A stretch of 64,000 nt of DNA from Geobacillus kaustophilus (GTDB lineage: Bacteria > Bacillota > Bacilli > Bacillales > Anoxybacillaceae): the NCBI RefSeq assembly GCF_000948285.1, contig NZ_JYBP01000003.1, positions 992,001-1,056,000 of the forward strand, written 5' to 3'. Of this stretch, positions 42,939-51,500 are shown one piece after another. The position numbers were made by a program, and so were the translations under genes. Positions within the stretch are counted from its first letter, which is position 1. The number at the start of each line of letters is the position of its first letter. The notes beneath the pieces were generated by a model. The model was given only the letters and a program-made list of their open reading frames with translations. It ran no database searches and was not told the DNA's origin.

Positions 42939-43070
42939 TAGCGGATGAAGGGGGTAGGACAAGGCGAGCAACACGGCGATAAAGGCGATGACGCCGCTCC
43001 AATGAAAATGCGCCCAGACGTAGCCGCCGGCTGTTCCGGCAAGGCTTGATCCTAAATCATACATTGATGA
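42939..43070 (-). pseudogene. C-terminal remnant of an MFS transporter
   Basis: On the minus strand the frame reads SSMYDLGSSLAGTAGGYVWAHFHWSGVIAFIAVLLALSYPLHPLC, which looks like the final helices of an MFS sugar/drug transporter (MYDLGSSLAGTxGGY is the loop before the last two helices). Upstream sequence in this frame (43071-43199) is unrelated, and no start is present. It lies in a gap of about 340 bases between the zinc-finger and nnr genes, so it is the tail of a deleted gene. Confidence 0.65.
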
Positions 43071-43236
43071 TGGGAAGGCGCGGCAGGGAATGTCAAACGT
43101 TTCATGAACGCTCCATAAAGACCGCTCCATCGGGCATCGTGGTTCGTTCTCGAAGCCTGATTCTCCCATGGCCAACATGTGTAAAAGATGGAGCGTCAAG
43201 GGGGACGGAGGTCAAAAGAAACGAGGAGGAAGGAGA

Positions 43237-44757
43237 ATGATTCCAATCGTAACATCTGATGAAATGTATGCCATCGACCGAGAAGTGACGGAGAGGATCG
43301 GCATTAGCGCTGATTCATTGATGGAAAACGCGGGGCAGGCGCTGTTTTCAGCGCTGAAAGAACGCATTTCACGCGCTGCTAACGTGGCGGTGCTTGCCGG
43401 GGCGGGCAACAACGGTGGAGATGGGTTTGTCGTTGCCCGCATGTTGAAAAGCTACGGCTACGAAACCGATGTATGGCTCGTTCCACCAAAGGAAAAGGTG
43501 AAAGGAGCGGCGCGTACCGCGCTTGAGGTGTACGAGCGGTCCGGCTATTCGTGGAACGCTTATGAGGGGAATGAGCGGGCGTTTGCGGCGCGCGTGCCGC
43601 ATTATGATGTCATCATCGACGCACTGCTTGGCATTGGCGTCAAGGGGGAAGTTCGTTCTCCGTATCAAGAAATCATTGAACAGGTGAACCGTTCACGGGC
43701 TGTTGTGTATGCGGTTGATGTGCCAAGCGGGGTGCCGGTCGATGGCGGTGATGTCGCCGCGGCCGTTCGCGCGGATGTGACGCTCACCATTCACTGTCCG
43801 AAGCTTGGAGCGTACACGTTTCCAGCGGCCGATTATTACGGGGAGCTTGCTGTTGTGGATATCGGCATTCCGCCGGTCGTGGTCAAAACGAATGCAGTCC
43901 GTCGGTTTGTGTGGGAACGAAGCGATGTCATACGAACGATGCCAAAACGGAAGCGGTCTTCGCATAAAGGAACGTACGGCAAACTGCTTGTCGTCGGCGG
44001 GTCGAAGGCGATGGCTGGAGCGGTGACGCTCGCCGCTAAAGCGGCGCTGCGAAGCGGGACCGGACTTGTGACCATGGCTGTTCCGGAAACGGTGTACGAG
44101 GCGGTCGCCAACCGGGTGCCGGAGGCGATGTGTCGGCCGTGGCCAGCCGAGGGCGGCGCGTTTGCCGGCGCGGCTGATTGGGACGGGCTTGATGTGGATG
44201 CGATGGCGATCGGCCCCGGGCTGGGGCGGACGGAAGGGGTGCGCCGTCTTGTTGGGGAGTTGGTGCGAAAGCCGGTGCCCCTTATCCTCGATGCCGATGC
44301 CCTATTTTTCTGGGATGATTACGCCGAACAGGTGCGCCGCCGAAGCGCGCCGACTGTCATCACTCCGCATCCGGGGGAAATGGCGCGCATCGTCCATCGC
44401 TCCATTCGCGAGGTGGAGCACGACCGCTTTGGGGTATCCAAGCGGTTGGCGATGGAATATGGCGTGTATGTCGTGTTGAAAGGGCCATATACGATTGTTA
44501 CGGCGCCGGATGGAGCGCAATATGTGAACACAACCGGCAATCCGGCTTTGGCGAAAGGCGGCAGCGGTGACGTGTTGACGGGCATCGTGGCGGCGTTTTT
44601 GCTGCAGCACGAGGCGGTGCAGCCGGCGGTGAGCAATGCGGTGTTCGTGCATGGAAAGGCTGCTGATTGGCTTGTGCAAAACGGCCATTCGGTGTGGGAT
44701 GTATTGGCGTCGGACGTTGTCGATGCCTTGCCGGCTGTGCTCGCTTCCCTGACATGA
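43237..44757 (+). CDS. nnr: Bifunctional NAD(P)H-hydrate epimerase/dehydratase
   Basis: A 506-residue fusion. The N-terminal YjeF epimerase domain (1-215) includes the NNGGDGFVVARML motif for the nucleotide and IIDALLGIGVKGEVR. The C-terminal ribokinase-like dehydratase (220-506) includes KGTYGKLLVVGGSKAMAGA, TPHPGEMARI and the NTTGNPALAKGGSGDVLTG active-site motif. Together they repair hydrated NADH and NADPH, converting the S epimer by ATP/ADP-dependent dehydration. AGGAGGAAGGAG precedes the ATG at 43237; the longer frame to 43168 has no support. It is likely monocistronic. Confidence 0.92.
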   Translation: MIPIVTSDEMYAIDREVTERIGISADSLMENAGQALFSALKERISRAANVAVLAGAGNNGGDGFVVARMLKSYGYETDVWLVPPKEKVKGAARTALEVYERSGYSWNAYEGNERAFAARVPHYDVIIDALLGIGVKGEVRSPYQEIIEQVNRSRAVVYAVDVPSGVPVDGGDVAAAVRADVTLTIHCPKLGAYTFPAADYYGELAVVDIGIPPVVVKTNAVRRFVWERSDVIRTMPKRKRSSHKGTYGKLLVVGGSKAMAGAVTLAAKAALRSGTGLVTMAVPETVYEAVANRVPEAMCRPWPAEGGAFAGAADWDGLDVDAMAIGPGLGRTEGVRRLVGELVRKPVPLILDADALFFWDDYAEQVRRRSAPTVITPHPGEMARIVHRSIREVEHDRFGVSKRLAMEYGVYVVLKGPYTIVTAPDGAQYVNTTGNPALAKGGSGDVLTGIVAAFLLQHEAVQPAVSNAVFVHGKAADWLVQNGHSVWDVLASDVVDALPAVLASLT

Positions 44758-44787
44758 TCAACCGGCCTATTGAAAGGAGCGCTGGGG

Positions 44788-44913
44788 ATGAAAACGATCC
44801 AGCTGGCTTGCATTCCTGATTCCATTTTCAACGATGAGGCCGTATTTGCGGCTGCAGCTGTAATCGTTGGTTCATCAGCCGAGATCGCTGGGCTGCGCCC
44901 TTCACGCGCCTGA
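44788..44913 (+). CDS. Small hypothetical ORF, 41 aa
   Basis: A GAAAGGAG sequence lies about 11 bases before an ATG that opens 41 codons. The product is Ala-rich with a hydrophobic middle (AVFAAAAVIVGSS) and a basic C-terminus. It follows nnr by 30 bases and could be on the same transcript. No family is recognised. It could also be the relic of a longer gene. Confidence 0.4.
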   Translation: MKTIQLACIPDSIFNDEAVFAAAAVIVGSSAEIAGLRPSRA

Positions 44914-45005
44914 ATCGGGAGTCTTCTTTCGAAACGATGATAAACGTTGCGGAAAGGCGGCAGTCTCATTATCATGAATGTATAAACAGAAGGGAGATGG
45001 GAATC

Positions 45006-45440
45006 GTGCCGCAATTTGTTTGGCTCGAAACGGAGGAGGAAGTGAGAAGCGCCTTTCCGATCATGCGCGAGCTGCGCACCCATTTGGATGAGGAAACATA
45101 CGTGGCGCTTGTGCGTGAAGCGCAAGAAAAAGAAGGGTATCAGCTTGCGGCGTTATATGATGGGGACAAAATGGTTGCTGCTGTCGGATTCATGCCGATG
45201 ATTACGCTCTATAACGGCCGCTTTATTTGGGTGTGCGATTTGGTTACCGCTCCAAGCGAACGTTCGAAAGGGTATGGAAAAGCGTTGCTGTCGCATGTGC
45301 ACGAATGGGCGAAAGAGCACGGCTACGGGATTGTCTCGCTGTCATCCGGCCTGCAGCGGGTTGACGCCCATCGCTTCTATGAGGAAAAAATGGAATATCA
45401 AAAAGTGAGTTATGTGTTTTTGAAACGCTTGTCGATTTGA
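45006..45440 (+). CDS. GNAT-family N-acetyltransferase
   Basis: A 144-residue acetyltransferase. Motif A is WVCDLVTAPSERSKGYGKALLSHVHEWA, with the R/Q-x-x-G-x-G/A loop (RSKGYG) that binds acetyl-CoA; motif B follows in IVSLSSGLQRVDAHRFYEEK. The N-terminus FVWLETEEEVRSAFPIMRELR is typical of the family. Substrate unknown. AAGGGAG is nine bases from the GTG at 45006 but abuts the ATG at 44997, so the GTG is chosen. A terminator follows. Confidence 0.82.
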   Translation: MPQFVWLETEEEVRSAFPIMRELRTHLDEETYVALVREAQEKEGYQLAALYDGDKMVAAVGFMPMITLYNGRFIWVCDLVTAPSERSKGYGKALLSHVHEWAKEHGYGIVSLSSGLQRVDAHRFYEEKMEYQKVSYVFLKRLSI

Positions 45441-45448
45441 ATCCAACG

Positions 45449-45476
45449 GCGTCCGTTCAGCGGGCGCTTTTTATTT
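45449..45476 (+). terminator. Rho-independent terminator after the GNAT gene
   Basis: GCGTCCG and CGGGCGC form a 7-bp stem around a 5-nt loop, followed by TTTTTATTTT. Confidence 0.85.
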
Positions 45477-45481
45477 TGTGG

Positions 45482-45510
45482 TAGAAAGTTGTTCCACTTT
45501 TCATTATAAT
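45482..45510 (+). promoter_or_regulatory. Promoter for the IclR-pxp operon
   Basis: TATAAT at 45505-45510 is perfect; TAGAAA at 45482-45487 is a modest -35 with a 17-base spacer. GGAATTAATATTC downstream (about 45534-45546) is an imperfect palindrome that might be an operator. Confidence 0.55.
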
Positions 45511-45570
45511 AAAAAATACATAACTCGTATTTTGGAATTAATATTCTGATATTCGGAACGGAGGGCAATG

Positions 45571-46320
45571 ATGAATAAAACGGTCTTAAAAACAAAAGAA
45601 CTGCTTGATTTGTTTCTTGATTGCGAACGGTTGACGCTGCCGGAGATGGTCGAGCGGCTTCGGATGCCGAAAACGTCGGTGTACCGAATGGCGCAGTCGC
45701 TTGTTGCCCTCGGCTTTTTGCAAAAACGAGGCGATCACTATGAGCTCGGTTTCGCCTTCTTGACGTTTGGCGCGCTCGTCGCCGAGCGGCTCGATATTCG
45801 CCGGGCGGCGCTGCCAGTGATGAAGCGGCTGAAAGAGGAGACGAACGAAGCGGTCAATTTAGTCATTCGCGACGGCGACGAGGCGCTGTATATTGAAAAA
45901 GTCGAAACGTCCGAGCCGGTGCGCGTCTATACGAAAGTCGGGCGGCGCGCTCCGCTGTACGCCGGTGCGTGTCCGCGCGTCCTGCTGGCGTTTATGGCCA
46001 AGGAGGAGCAGGAACGCTATTTGGAACAGGTGGAGCTTGTGAAAATCGCCAAACATACGGTCACGGACAAACAAGCATTGCGCCGGTTGTTAGAAGAAGA
46101 CCGGAAACGCGGTTATACTGTCAGTTATTCCGAACTGGAAAACTATTCGGCCGCCGTTGCGGTGCCGATTTTCAACCATGAAGGGGCGGCGGTTGCCGGG
46201 CTGAGCGTTGCCGGACCGGAACAACGCTTTTCGTCGGATGATGTGGCTCGCATCGTTCCGCTGTTGAAGCAGGCGGCGATGGATATTTCATGGGAACTTG
46301 GCTTTCGGGGGAAGGGATGA
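45571..46320 (+). CDS. IclR-family regulator (KipR-like)
   Basis: A 249-residue regulator with an N-terminal winged helix (KTKELLDLFLDCERLTLPEMVERLRMPKTSVYRMAQSLVALG) and an IclR effector domain (RRAPLYAGACPRVLLAFM, KRGYTVSYSELE, VAVPIFNHEGAAVAGLSVAGP). It is the first gene of the pxp operon and the counterpart of B. subtilis KipR, though there it is downstream of kipA. Effector probably a 5-oxoproline-related metabolite (inference). GGAGGG suits the ATG at 45571 better than that at 45568. Stop overlaps the pxpB start. Confidence 0.85.
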   Translation: MNKTVLKTKELLDLFLDCERLTLPEMVERLRMPKTSVYRMAQSLVALGFLQKRGDHYELGFAFLTFGALVAERLDIRRAALPVMKRLKEETNEAVNLVIRDGDEALYIEKVETSEPVRVYTKVGRRAPLYAGACPRVLLAFMAKEEQERYLEQVELVKIAKHTVTDKQALRRLLEEDRKRGYTVSYSELENYSAAVAVPIFNHEGAAVAGLSVAGPEQRFSSDDVARIVPLLKQAAMDISWELGFRGKG

Positions 46321-47009
46321 CGGTGGAGTATACGTTGTTTCCATTATGCGAATATGCGGTGACGATCCGGTTTTCAGACCGCATCGACGAGGCCGTGAAT
46401 GACATCGTCCACCAAACGGCCGCCCGGCTTCAGGCCGAGCGAAAAGAAGGCATCGAGGAAATCGCGCCGGCGTTTTCGTCGCTCACCGTTTATTACGATC
46501 CGCTCGTTGCCGGGAGCTATGCCGATGTATGCGCCTGGCTGCACGAGAACATCGAGCGGTCTGAACAAGCGGTGCGGCGTTCGGTGCGGACGGTCGTTAT
46601 TCCCGTCTGTTACGGCGGCGAGTTTGGGCCGGATTTGCCGGACGTCGCCCGCTTCCACGGGATATCGGAAGATGAGGTGGTTAAGCTTCATTCGACCGGA
46701 CGCTACCGCGTCTATATGATCGGATTTTCTCCAGGGTTTGCTTATTTGGGGGGCTTGTCGCCGCGTTTGGCCACACCAAGGAGGGCGGTGCCGCGAACAA
46801 AAGTGCCGGCCGGTTCGGTCGGCATCGCCGGCGGCCAGACGGGTGTCTATCCGCTCGCGACGCCAGGCGGCTGGCAGCTGATCGGCCGGACGCCGCTTCG
46901 GTTATTTGACCCGCATCGGGAGGAACCAAGTTTGCTTGCGGCTGGCGACATCGTGGAATTTCGGCCGATTGGGGCTCGTGAATTTGCACGTTTGGAGAGA
47001 GGAACATGA
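46317..47009 (+). CDS. pxpB: 5-oxoprolinase subunit B (KipI family)
   Basis: A 230-residue protein. FxPLCEYAVTIRFSD opens the domain; the hallmark blocks are YGGEFGPDLPDVARFHG, YRVYMIGFSPGFAYLGGL and RTKVPAGSVGIAGGQTGVYPLATPGGWQLIGRTP. It works with PxpC and PxpA to cleave 5-oxoproline to glutamate with ATP; the B. subtilis KipI homologue was first described as an inhibitor of sporulation kinase KinA. ATG at 46317 overlaps the IclR stop; GTG at 46323 is an alternative. pxpC starts within its last bases (ATGA). Confidence 0.9.
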   Translation: MTVEYTLFPLCEYAVTIRFSDRIDEAVNDIVHQTAARLQAERKEGIEEIAPAFSSLTVYYDPLVAGSYADVCAWLHENIERSEQAVRRSVRTVVIPVCYGGEFGPDLPDVARFHGISEDEVVKLHSTGRYRVYMIGFSPGFAYLGGLSPRLATPRRAVPRTKVPAGSVGIAGGQTGVYPLATPGGWQLIGRTPLRLFDPHREEPSLLAAGDIVEFRPIGAREFARLERGT

Positions 47010-47977
47010 TTGAAGTGATCGATGGCGGATTTTTTACAACCGCTCAAGACGGTGGGCGTTTCGGCTATCGGCACGCCGGTGTGCCGGTGGGCGGGGCGAT
47101 GGATAGGTGGGCGTATCGCTTGGCTAATGCGCTCGTCGGCAACAATGGGGATGAGGCGGTGCTTGAGGCGACGATGGCTGGGCCGACGCTTCGGTTTCAC
47201 GTTGAGGCCGTCGTTGCGGTATGTGGCGGCGATTTCCCGTGTACGCTCAATGGGCGGCCGTTTGCACTTTGGAAGCCGATGGCTGTCGAGCCGGGCGATG
47301 TGCTCGAAGTTGGGGTGTGTCGGACGGGGTTTCGGGCGTATATCGCCGTATCAGGCGGCATCGATGTCCCGCCTGTAATGGGCAGCCGCTCCACGTATGT
47401 TCCGGCGCAGCTTGGCGGTTTCGCTGGTCGGCCGTTGCGGTGCGGCGATGCGCTGCCACTCGGCGCCGCCCATGGGCGTCGTGTAGCCGAACCGGTGCGT
47501 TGGGGTCTTGCATCGGCCGCCCGCCGTTATATCAGCGGGAAAATGAAAACGGTGCGCGCGGTTCCCGGCCCGGAGTATGACGAATTTACGCCGGAGAGCC
47601 GCCGCCAGTTTTTCGCCGCCCGCTATGAAGTGACGCCGCAGTCCGACCGAATTGGCTATCGGCTTTCCGGTCCAGCGTTGGCGCTTGTGCGCGAGCGGGA
47701 GATGGTGTCGGAAGCGGTCGTCTTCGGCACGGTGCAAGTACCCGCGTCCGGCCAGCCGATCGTATTGATGGCCGACAGCCAGACGTCGGGCGGCTATCCC
47801 CGCATCGCCCAAGTCGCGGCTGTGGATTTGCCGATTCTGTCGCAGGCTCGCCCGGGCGACCTTATCCAATTTCAGCCGATCAGGCCGGAAGAAGCGGCGC
47901 GGCTTTATACGGAACAAGAGCGGCAGTTGGCTGGGTGGGTTTCGGCCATTCGCCGTCAATGGGAGGGAGAACGGTGA
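47006..47977 (+). CDS. pxpC: 5-oxoprolinase subunit C (KipA family)
   Basis: A 323-residue biotin-dependent-carboxylase-like domain protein: [28 protein letters not shown] at the start, [21 protein letters not shown], the [16 protein letters not shown] stretch, and [21 protein letters not shown] near the end, all standard for PxpC. It forms the catalytic complex with PxpB. ATG overlaps the pxpB stop and has GAGAGGAAC upstream. The pxpA start (GTG) overlaps its stop. Confidence 0.92.
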   Translation: MIEVIDGGFFTTAQDGGRFGYRHAGVPVGGAMDRWAYRLANALVGNNGDEAVLEATMAGPTLRFHVEAVVAVCGGDFPCTLNGRPFALWKPMAVEPGDVLEVGVCRTGFRAYIAVSGGIDVPPVMGSRSTYVPAQLGGFAGRPLRCGDALPLGAAHGRRVAEPVRWGLASAARRYISGKMKTVRAVPGPEYDEFTPESRRQFFAARYEVTPQSDRIGYRLSGPALALVREREMVSEAVVFGTVQVPASGQPIVLMADSQTSGGYPRIAQVAAVDLPILSQARPGDLIQFQPIRPEEAARLYTEQERQLAGWVSAIRRQWEGER

Positions 47978-48744
47978 GGATGATTGATTTGAACTGTGAT
48001 TTTGGCGAAAGTTTTGGCGTGTACCAGCTTGGACAGGAAGGGATTTTGCCGTATGTCACGTCCGTCAACATCGCCTGCGGGTTTCACGCCGGCGACCCGC
48101 TCGTCATGCGGCGGACGGTGCAGCTTGCGATCCATCATGGCGTTGCCATCGGCGCCCACCCGGGGTTTCCGGATTTGCTTGGCTTCGGACGGCGGGTGAT
48201 GGCCGTTTCGCCGGAGGAAGTGTATGCGTACGTCGTCTACCAAATTGGTGCGCTGGCTGCGTTTGTGAAGGCGGAAGGCGGGACGATGACGCACGTCAAG
48301 CCGCACGGCGCCTTGTACAATATGGCGGCGAAAGACGCGGCGTTGGCGGAAGCGATCGCCAAAGCGGTGCGGGATGTTGACCCGTCGCTTATATTGTATG
48401 GTTTGGCGGGGAGCGAGATCATCCGCGCGGGCCGCGCCTATGGCTTGCGGACGGCGAGCGAAGTGTTCGCTGACCGGACATATCAGGATGACGGCTCCCT
48501 CACTCCAAGAAGCGATCCGCGCGCCATCATCGCCGACGAGGATGAAGCAGCCAAGCAAGTACTCATGATGGTCCGCGACCGGCGCGTCCGCTCGCTGCAA
48601 GGGACGGACATTGCCATTGAAGCCGACACTGTCTGCCTGCATGGCGACAACGAGCAGGCGGTCCGATTTGCCCAACGGCTCTATGAAGCGTTGCGAAATG
48701 AAGGCATCGCCATTCAGGCGGTGCGTCGGGAGGAGAGACGATGA
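47974..48744 (+). CDS. pxpA: 5-oxoprolinase subunit A (LamB/YcsF family)
   Basis: A 256-residue protein with [20 protein letters not shown], the metal-site region [47 protein letters not shown] and [20 protein letters not shown], all diagnostic. It supplies the amidohydrolase-like half of 5-oxoprolinase. The GTG at 47974 has GGGAGGG at good spacing and overlaps the pxpC stop (GTGA); the ATG at 47980 is an alternative start. The stop overlaps the start of a small gene (ATGA). Confidence 0.92.
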   Translation: MRMIDLNCDFGESFGVYQLGQEGILPYVTSVNIACGFHAGDPLVMRRTVQLAIHHGVAIGAHPGFPDLLGFGRRVMAVSPEEVYAYVVYQIGALAAFVKAEGGTMTHVKPHGALYNMAAKDAALAEAIAKAVRDVDPSLILYGLAGSEIIRAGRAYGLRTASEVFADRTYQDDGSLTPRSDPRAIIADEDEAAKQVLMMVRDRRVRSLQGTDIAIEADTVCLHGDNEQAVRFAQRLYEALRNEGIAIQAVRREERR

Positions 48745-48848
48745 AAAAAGAAAGCAGGCTCAGCGTGTTTGGCGCTATCGTCGTCGTCTTGATGGCGTAT
48801 ATGGGCGTCTATACCGCCATGCAGCCGCTGCCGCCACTGTTCCGCTAA
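48741..48848 (+). CDS. Coupled 35-aa membrane microprotein at the end of the pxp operon
   Basis: GGAGGAG lies six bases before an ATG that overlaps the pxpA stop (ATGA), so it is very probably translated. The 35-residue product has a short basic N-terminus (KKESR) and then one hydrophobic segment ([21 protein letters not shown]) ending in a Pro-rich tail. A single membrane span with the N-terminus inside is expected. No family is recognised. A terminator follows directly, making it the last gene of the operon. Confidence 0.75.
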   Translation: MKKESRLSVFGAIVVVLMAYMGVYTAMQPLPPLFR

Positions 48849-48855
48849 AGAACAA

Positions 48856-48893
48856 AGCGTCCTAAGCAGGAAAGCGGCTTAGGGCGCTGTTTG
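48856..48893 (+). terminator. Terminator of the pxp operon
   Basis: AGCGTCCTAAGC and GCTTAGGGCGCT pair (12 bp, with a G-U), followed by a short GTTTG. Confidence 0.65.
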
Positions 48894-48963
48894 CATTTGG
48901 AGCTGTTTATTGCTCCTTCTAACTTATACCGATTTTTTGAATGGCTCAATGAAATCGGCATTC

Positions 48964-48993
48964 ATGACAGTCACTCATTTGATTGGTTACAAT
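48964..48993 (+). promoter_or_regulatory. Promoter for the DUF523/DUF1722 gene
   Basis: -35 ATGACA (48964-48969) and -10 TACAAT (48988-48993), each one mismatch from consensus, 18 bases apart. Confidence 0.6.
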
Positions 48994-49031
48994 AACAAAG
49001 AGAGATGACGGAACGAGAAAGGAGAAGAAAG

Positions 49032-50003
49032 ATGCATTACGCCATTCCAACAGTGGTGGTCAGCGAGTGCCTCGGGTTTTCCGCTTGCCGGTATAACGGC
49101 GACATCATTCACAATCCGTTTATATCTCGTTTAGCCGCGTTTGCCCGGCTTGTTCCTGTATGCCCCGAAGTGGCCATTGGTCTTGGGGTTCCGCGGGAGA
49201 CGGTTCGGCTTGTGAAACACGGCGAGGAAAAGCGGCTTGTGCAGCCGTCGACAAATCGAGATTGGACGAAGGAAATGAAGGCATTTGCCACCTCCTTCTT
49301 CGACCAAATCGAAGAAATCGATGGATTCATTTTAAAAAGCCGTTCTCCGACGTGTGGCATCAAAGATGTAAAAGTGTATGGCAATGCTGACAGCAGCATG
49401 GTCATCGAGAAAGGAGCAGGGCTGTTCGCCGATCATGTATTTCAACGCTTTCCCCAAGCGGTTATTGAGGAAGAAGGACGCTTGACGAATGCAGCCATTC
49501 GCGAACACTTTTTGACAAAGTTGTTTTCGCTCGCCTTATTTCGTGAAGTGAAAGCGGAGCGGTCCATGAAAGCGCTCGTGCAATTCCATTCTGAGCATAA
49601 ATATTTATTTATGGTGTACAGTCAAACGTGGTTGAAGAAGCTTGGCCGCTTGGTGGCGAACCGTGAACGCCTTCCGGTTAAGCAGGTGCTGAAGTTGTAT
49701 GAGCAGGGATTGCATGCCTTATTTGCCCGCGCTCCGCAACGCCGTTCCCATATCAATGTTTGCCAACATGTGATGGGCTATTTCAAAAAGGAGATGTCAG
49801 CGAAAGAAAAGCAATATGTATTGGAACTGTTGGCGCAATACCGGGCGCAGCAACTGCCGCTCAGCAGTGTGACAAGCGTCTTGAAATCGTGGGCCATTCG
49901 CGAAGAAAACGATTATTTGTTGCAACAGCGGTACTTCGCCCCGTACCCGCCTGCTCTCTTAGATGTCCGCGATTCGGGCAAAGGAAGGGAAACGGCGGTG
50001 TGA
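49032..50003 (+). CDS. DUF523 and DUF1722 (YbgA-type) protein
   Basis: A 323-residue two-domain protein. The N-terminal DUF523 part (about 1-150) has VVSECLGFSACRYNGD, LVPVCPEVAIGLGVPRETVRL and the Cys-containing SRSPTCGIKDVKVYG. The C-terminal DUF1722 part (about 175-290) has LVQFHSEHKYLFMVYSQ and HINVCQHVMGYFKK. The two domains are fused in the same way in many bacteria, often near DNA photolyase genes, which are not seen here. Conserved cysteines suggest metal or thiol chemistry; function is unassigned. AAAGGAG precedes the ATG at 49032. Confidence 0.85.
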   Translation: MHYAIPTVVVSECLGFSACRYNGDIIHNPFISRLAAFARLVPVCPEVAIGLGVPRETVRLVKHGEEKRLVQPSTNRDWTKEMKAFATSFFDQIEEIDGFILKSRSPTCGIKDVKVYGNADSSMVIEKGAGLFADHVFQRFPQAVIEEEGRLTNAAIREHFLTKLFSLALFREVKAERSMKALVQFHSEHKYLFMVYSQTWLKKLGRLVANRERLPVKQVLKLYEQGLHALFARAPQRRSHINVCQHVMGYFKKEMSAKEKQYVLELLAQYRAQQLPLSSVTSVLKSWAIREENDYLLQQRYFAPYPPALLDVRDSGKGRETAV

Positions 50004-50026
50004 GCGATCGCTCATTCGAAGAAAGC

Positions 50027-50063
50027 AAAAGCCAAAGGGTGATTCGGTTGGCCCTTTGGCTTT
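50027..50063. terminator. Bidirectional terminator between convergent genes
   Basis: AAAAGCCAAAGGG and CCCTTTGGCTTT form a 12-bp stem around a 12-nt loop. Confidence 0.75.
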
Positions 50064-50092
50064 GAACAAGATGGAGAACAAAGGGCGAAAGA

Positions 50093-50365
50093 CTATCGTT
50101 CGCAGGCGATCCCATCTTTATCTCGATCCAGTCGTTGATTGGCATCGTATAATGCTTTCGATACGTAAGGCTTATATTTGGTTTTTCCTCCTTTGTTTTT
50201 GACAGAGGAGGAGCGGGCTACGCCCCCTGGATAATCTTTGTTCAGCGCGGTGCAGTTTGGATACGTTTTGATTTTGGCTGCCGCTTCGGCCAGGCGGAGC
50301 GAGTCAAAGGAAAAGCTGGCTGCGAGTGCAAGGGAAAGGACAAGCGAGATCACGAATCTCATCAT
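50093..50365 (-). CDS. Secreted excalibur-domain protein
   Basis: A 90-residue protein with a signal peptide (MMRFVISLVLSLALAASFSF) and a C-terminal excalibur domain: YPNCTALNKDYPGGVARS followed by the calcium-binding tail LDRDKDGIACER, which is the DxDxDGxxCE signature. Excalibur domains are extracellular and commonly follow nuclease domains; here the domain stands alone, so a wall or calcium-binding role is possible. GGGGGG lies five to eight bases before the paired ATG codons at 50365 and 50362. Confidence 0.85.
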   Translation of the reverse strand: MMRFVISLVLSLALAASFSFDSLRLAEAAAKIKTYPNCTALNKDYPGGVARSSSVKNKGGKTKYKPYVSKALYDANQRLDRDKDGIACER

Positions 50366-50489
50366 GTGTTCCCCCCTCTTTGCAAAATGATGGCAAGCTT
50401 TTCTAGAATCATATTTTGCCATATTTGCGTTCGTTCATCAACCAAAAGCGGACAAGCAAACGGTGACGGGCCAAGAAAGGGGAAACAGT

Positions 50490-51326
50490 ATGCACGGAGC
50501 AGACATTAAAGCGATCGTCTTTGATTTGGACGGAACACTATACGAGGAAACGGGGCATTTTGATTATTACGCCGAGCAGGTGGCCAAACGGCTTTGTGAA
50601 ACAGATCGGCCGCGGTTTTGGAACGATTACCGCGCGGTGCTCGCCGGACGCCATCCGCTTCGCATCGGCGTTGTGTACGATACAAAGGAAGATTTGATTT
50701 TACAGCTCGAAGAAGGAAATGTTCGCGAAGCTCGCCGCTGGAGCGGCGAGCCGTTGACGAAGCTGGAGATCGAAACGGTTTACACGAAGCCGGTGGCGGT
50801 CGACTTGGACCGCTTTTTCAGCATCGGCGACCTTTGGTGGGTTCCAAGCTCGATCGGCCGCCATTACGGATTGGCTAATGCGGATACATATGCGGCATTT
50901 TTGAAGACGCGCGAATGGATGATGGGGCCGGAATTCAAAATGAACGGGGCGCCGGGGTTGGCGGAGACGCTCACCGAGTTGCGTAAAAAAGCGGCTCTTG
51001 TGTTGATGACGAACAGTCCGGAGCCGGACAGCGAAGCCATTTTGCGGAAGCTGGGGTTGGCGGATGTATTTCACCATAAAATTTTCCAAGCTGCCAAACC
51101 GATTAAAACGGCCGCCCATTTGGAAGCCATTCGGGCGCGTTTTGGCGTCGATTACCGACAAATGCTTTGCGTGGGGGACAATGTTGGCAATGATATCGCT
51201 CCGGCCCGTCGGCTCGGCTGCCGGACGATGTTGGTCGACACCTATGGCTTGGCGAAACAAGGGGATGCAGATTTCATCGTCGCTTCGACGTCGGCGTGTG
51301 TGCCGGTGCTGCGCCGCCTGTTGTAG
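50490..51326 (+). CDS. HAD-family hydrolase
   Basis: A 278-residue phosphatase of the haloacid dehalogenase superfamily: motif I VFDLDGTLYEE, motif II LMTNSPEPDSE, motif III Lys in AKPIKTAAHLEAI and motif IV CVGDNVGNDIAPARRLGCRTMLVD. The region between motifs I and II (about 150 residues) is a helical cap domain, as in C1-cap HADs. Substrate not readable. GAAAGGGG precedes the ATG at 50490. A promoter for the next operon follows. Confidence 0.85.
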   Translation: MHGADIKAIVFDLDGTLYEETGHFDYYAEQVAKRLCETDRPRFWNDYRAVLAGRHPLRIGVVYDTKEDLILQLEEGNVREARRWSGEPLTKLEIETVYTKPVAVDLDRFFSIGDLWWVPSSIGRHYGLANADTYAAFLKTREWMMGPEFKMNGAPGLAETLTELRKKAALVLMTNSPEPDSEAILRKLGLADVFHHKIFQAAKPIKTAAHLEAIRARFGVDYRQMLCVGDNVGNDIAPARRLGCRTMLVDTYGLAKQGDADFIVASTSACVPVLRRLL

Positions 51327-51363
51327 GCGGTGTATTTTTTTGTTTTGTATATTCGGAAAATTA

Positions 51364-51392
51364 TTGAAAATATTCATGAAAGCGTGTACAAT
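51364..51392 (+). promoter_or_regulatory. Promoter for the ligase-lactonase operon
   Basis: -35 TTGAAA (51364-51369) and -10 TACAAT (51387-51392), spacer 17. Both hexamers have one or two mismatches. Confidence 0.7.
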
Positions 51393-51410
51393 AAAAAACA
51401 CCCGGCTATA

Positions 51411-51426
51411 TACCAACCGGTCAGTA
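51411..51426. promoter_or_regulatory. TetR-type palindromic operator
   Basis: TACCAACCGGTCAGTA is a 16-bp imperfect palindrome (12 of 16 self-matching) with an ACCGGT core, the kind of site bound by TetR-family regulators of fatty acid metabolism. It sits just downstream of the promoter, where binding would block transcription. No TetR gene is in the neighbourhood. Confidence 0.65.
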
Positions 51427-51500
51427 AAAAAAGCTATCCAATGCTGCTTGCGCGGCGGTTGCCGCATTGAACGATCGCGTGAAAAGGAGGAGGGGGCGGA

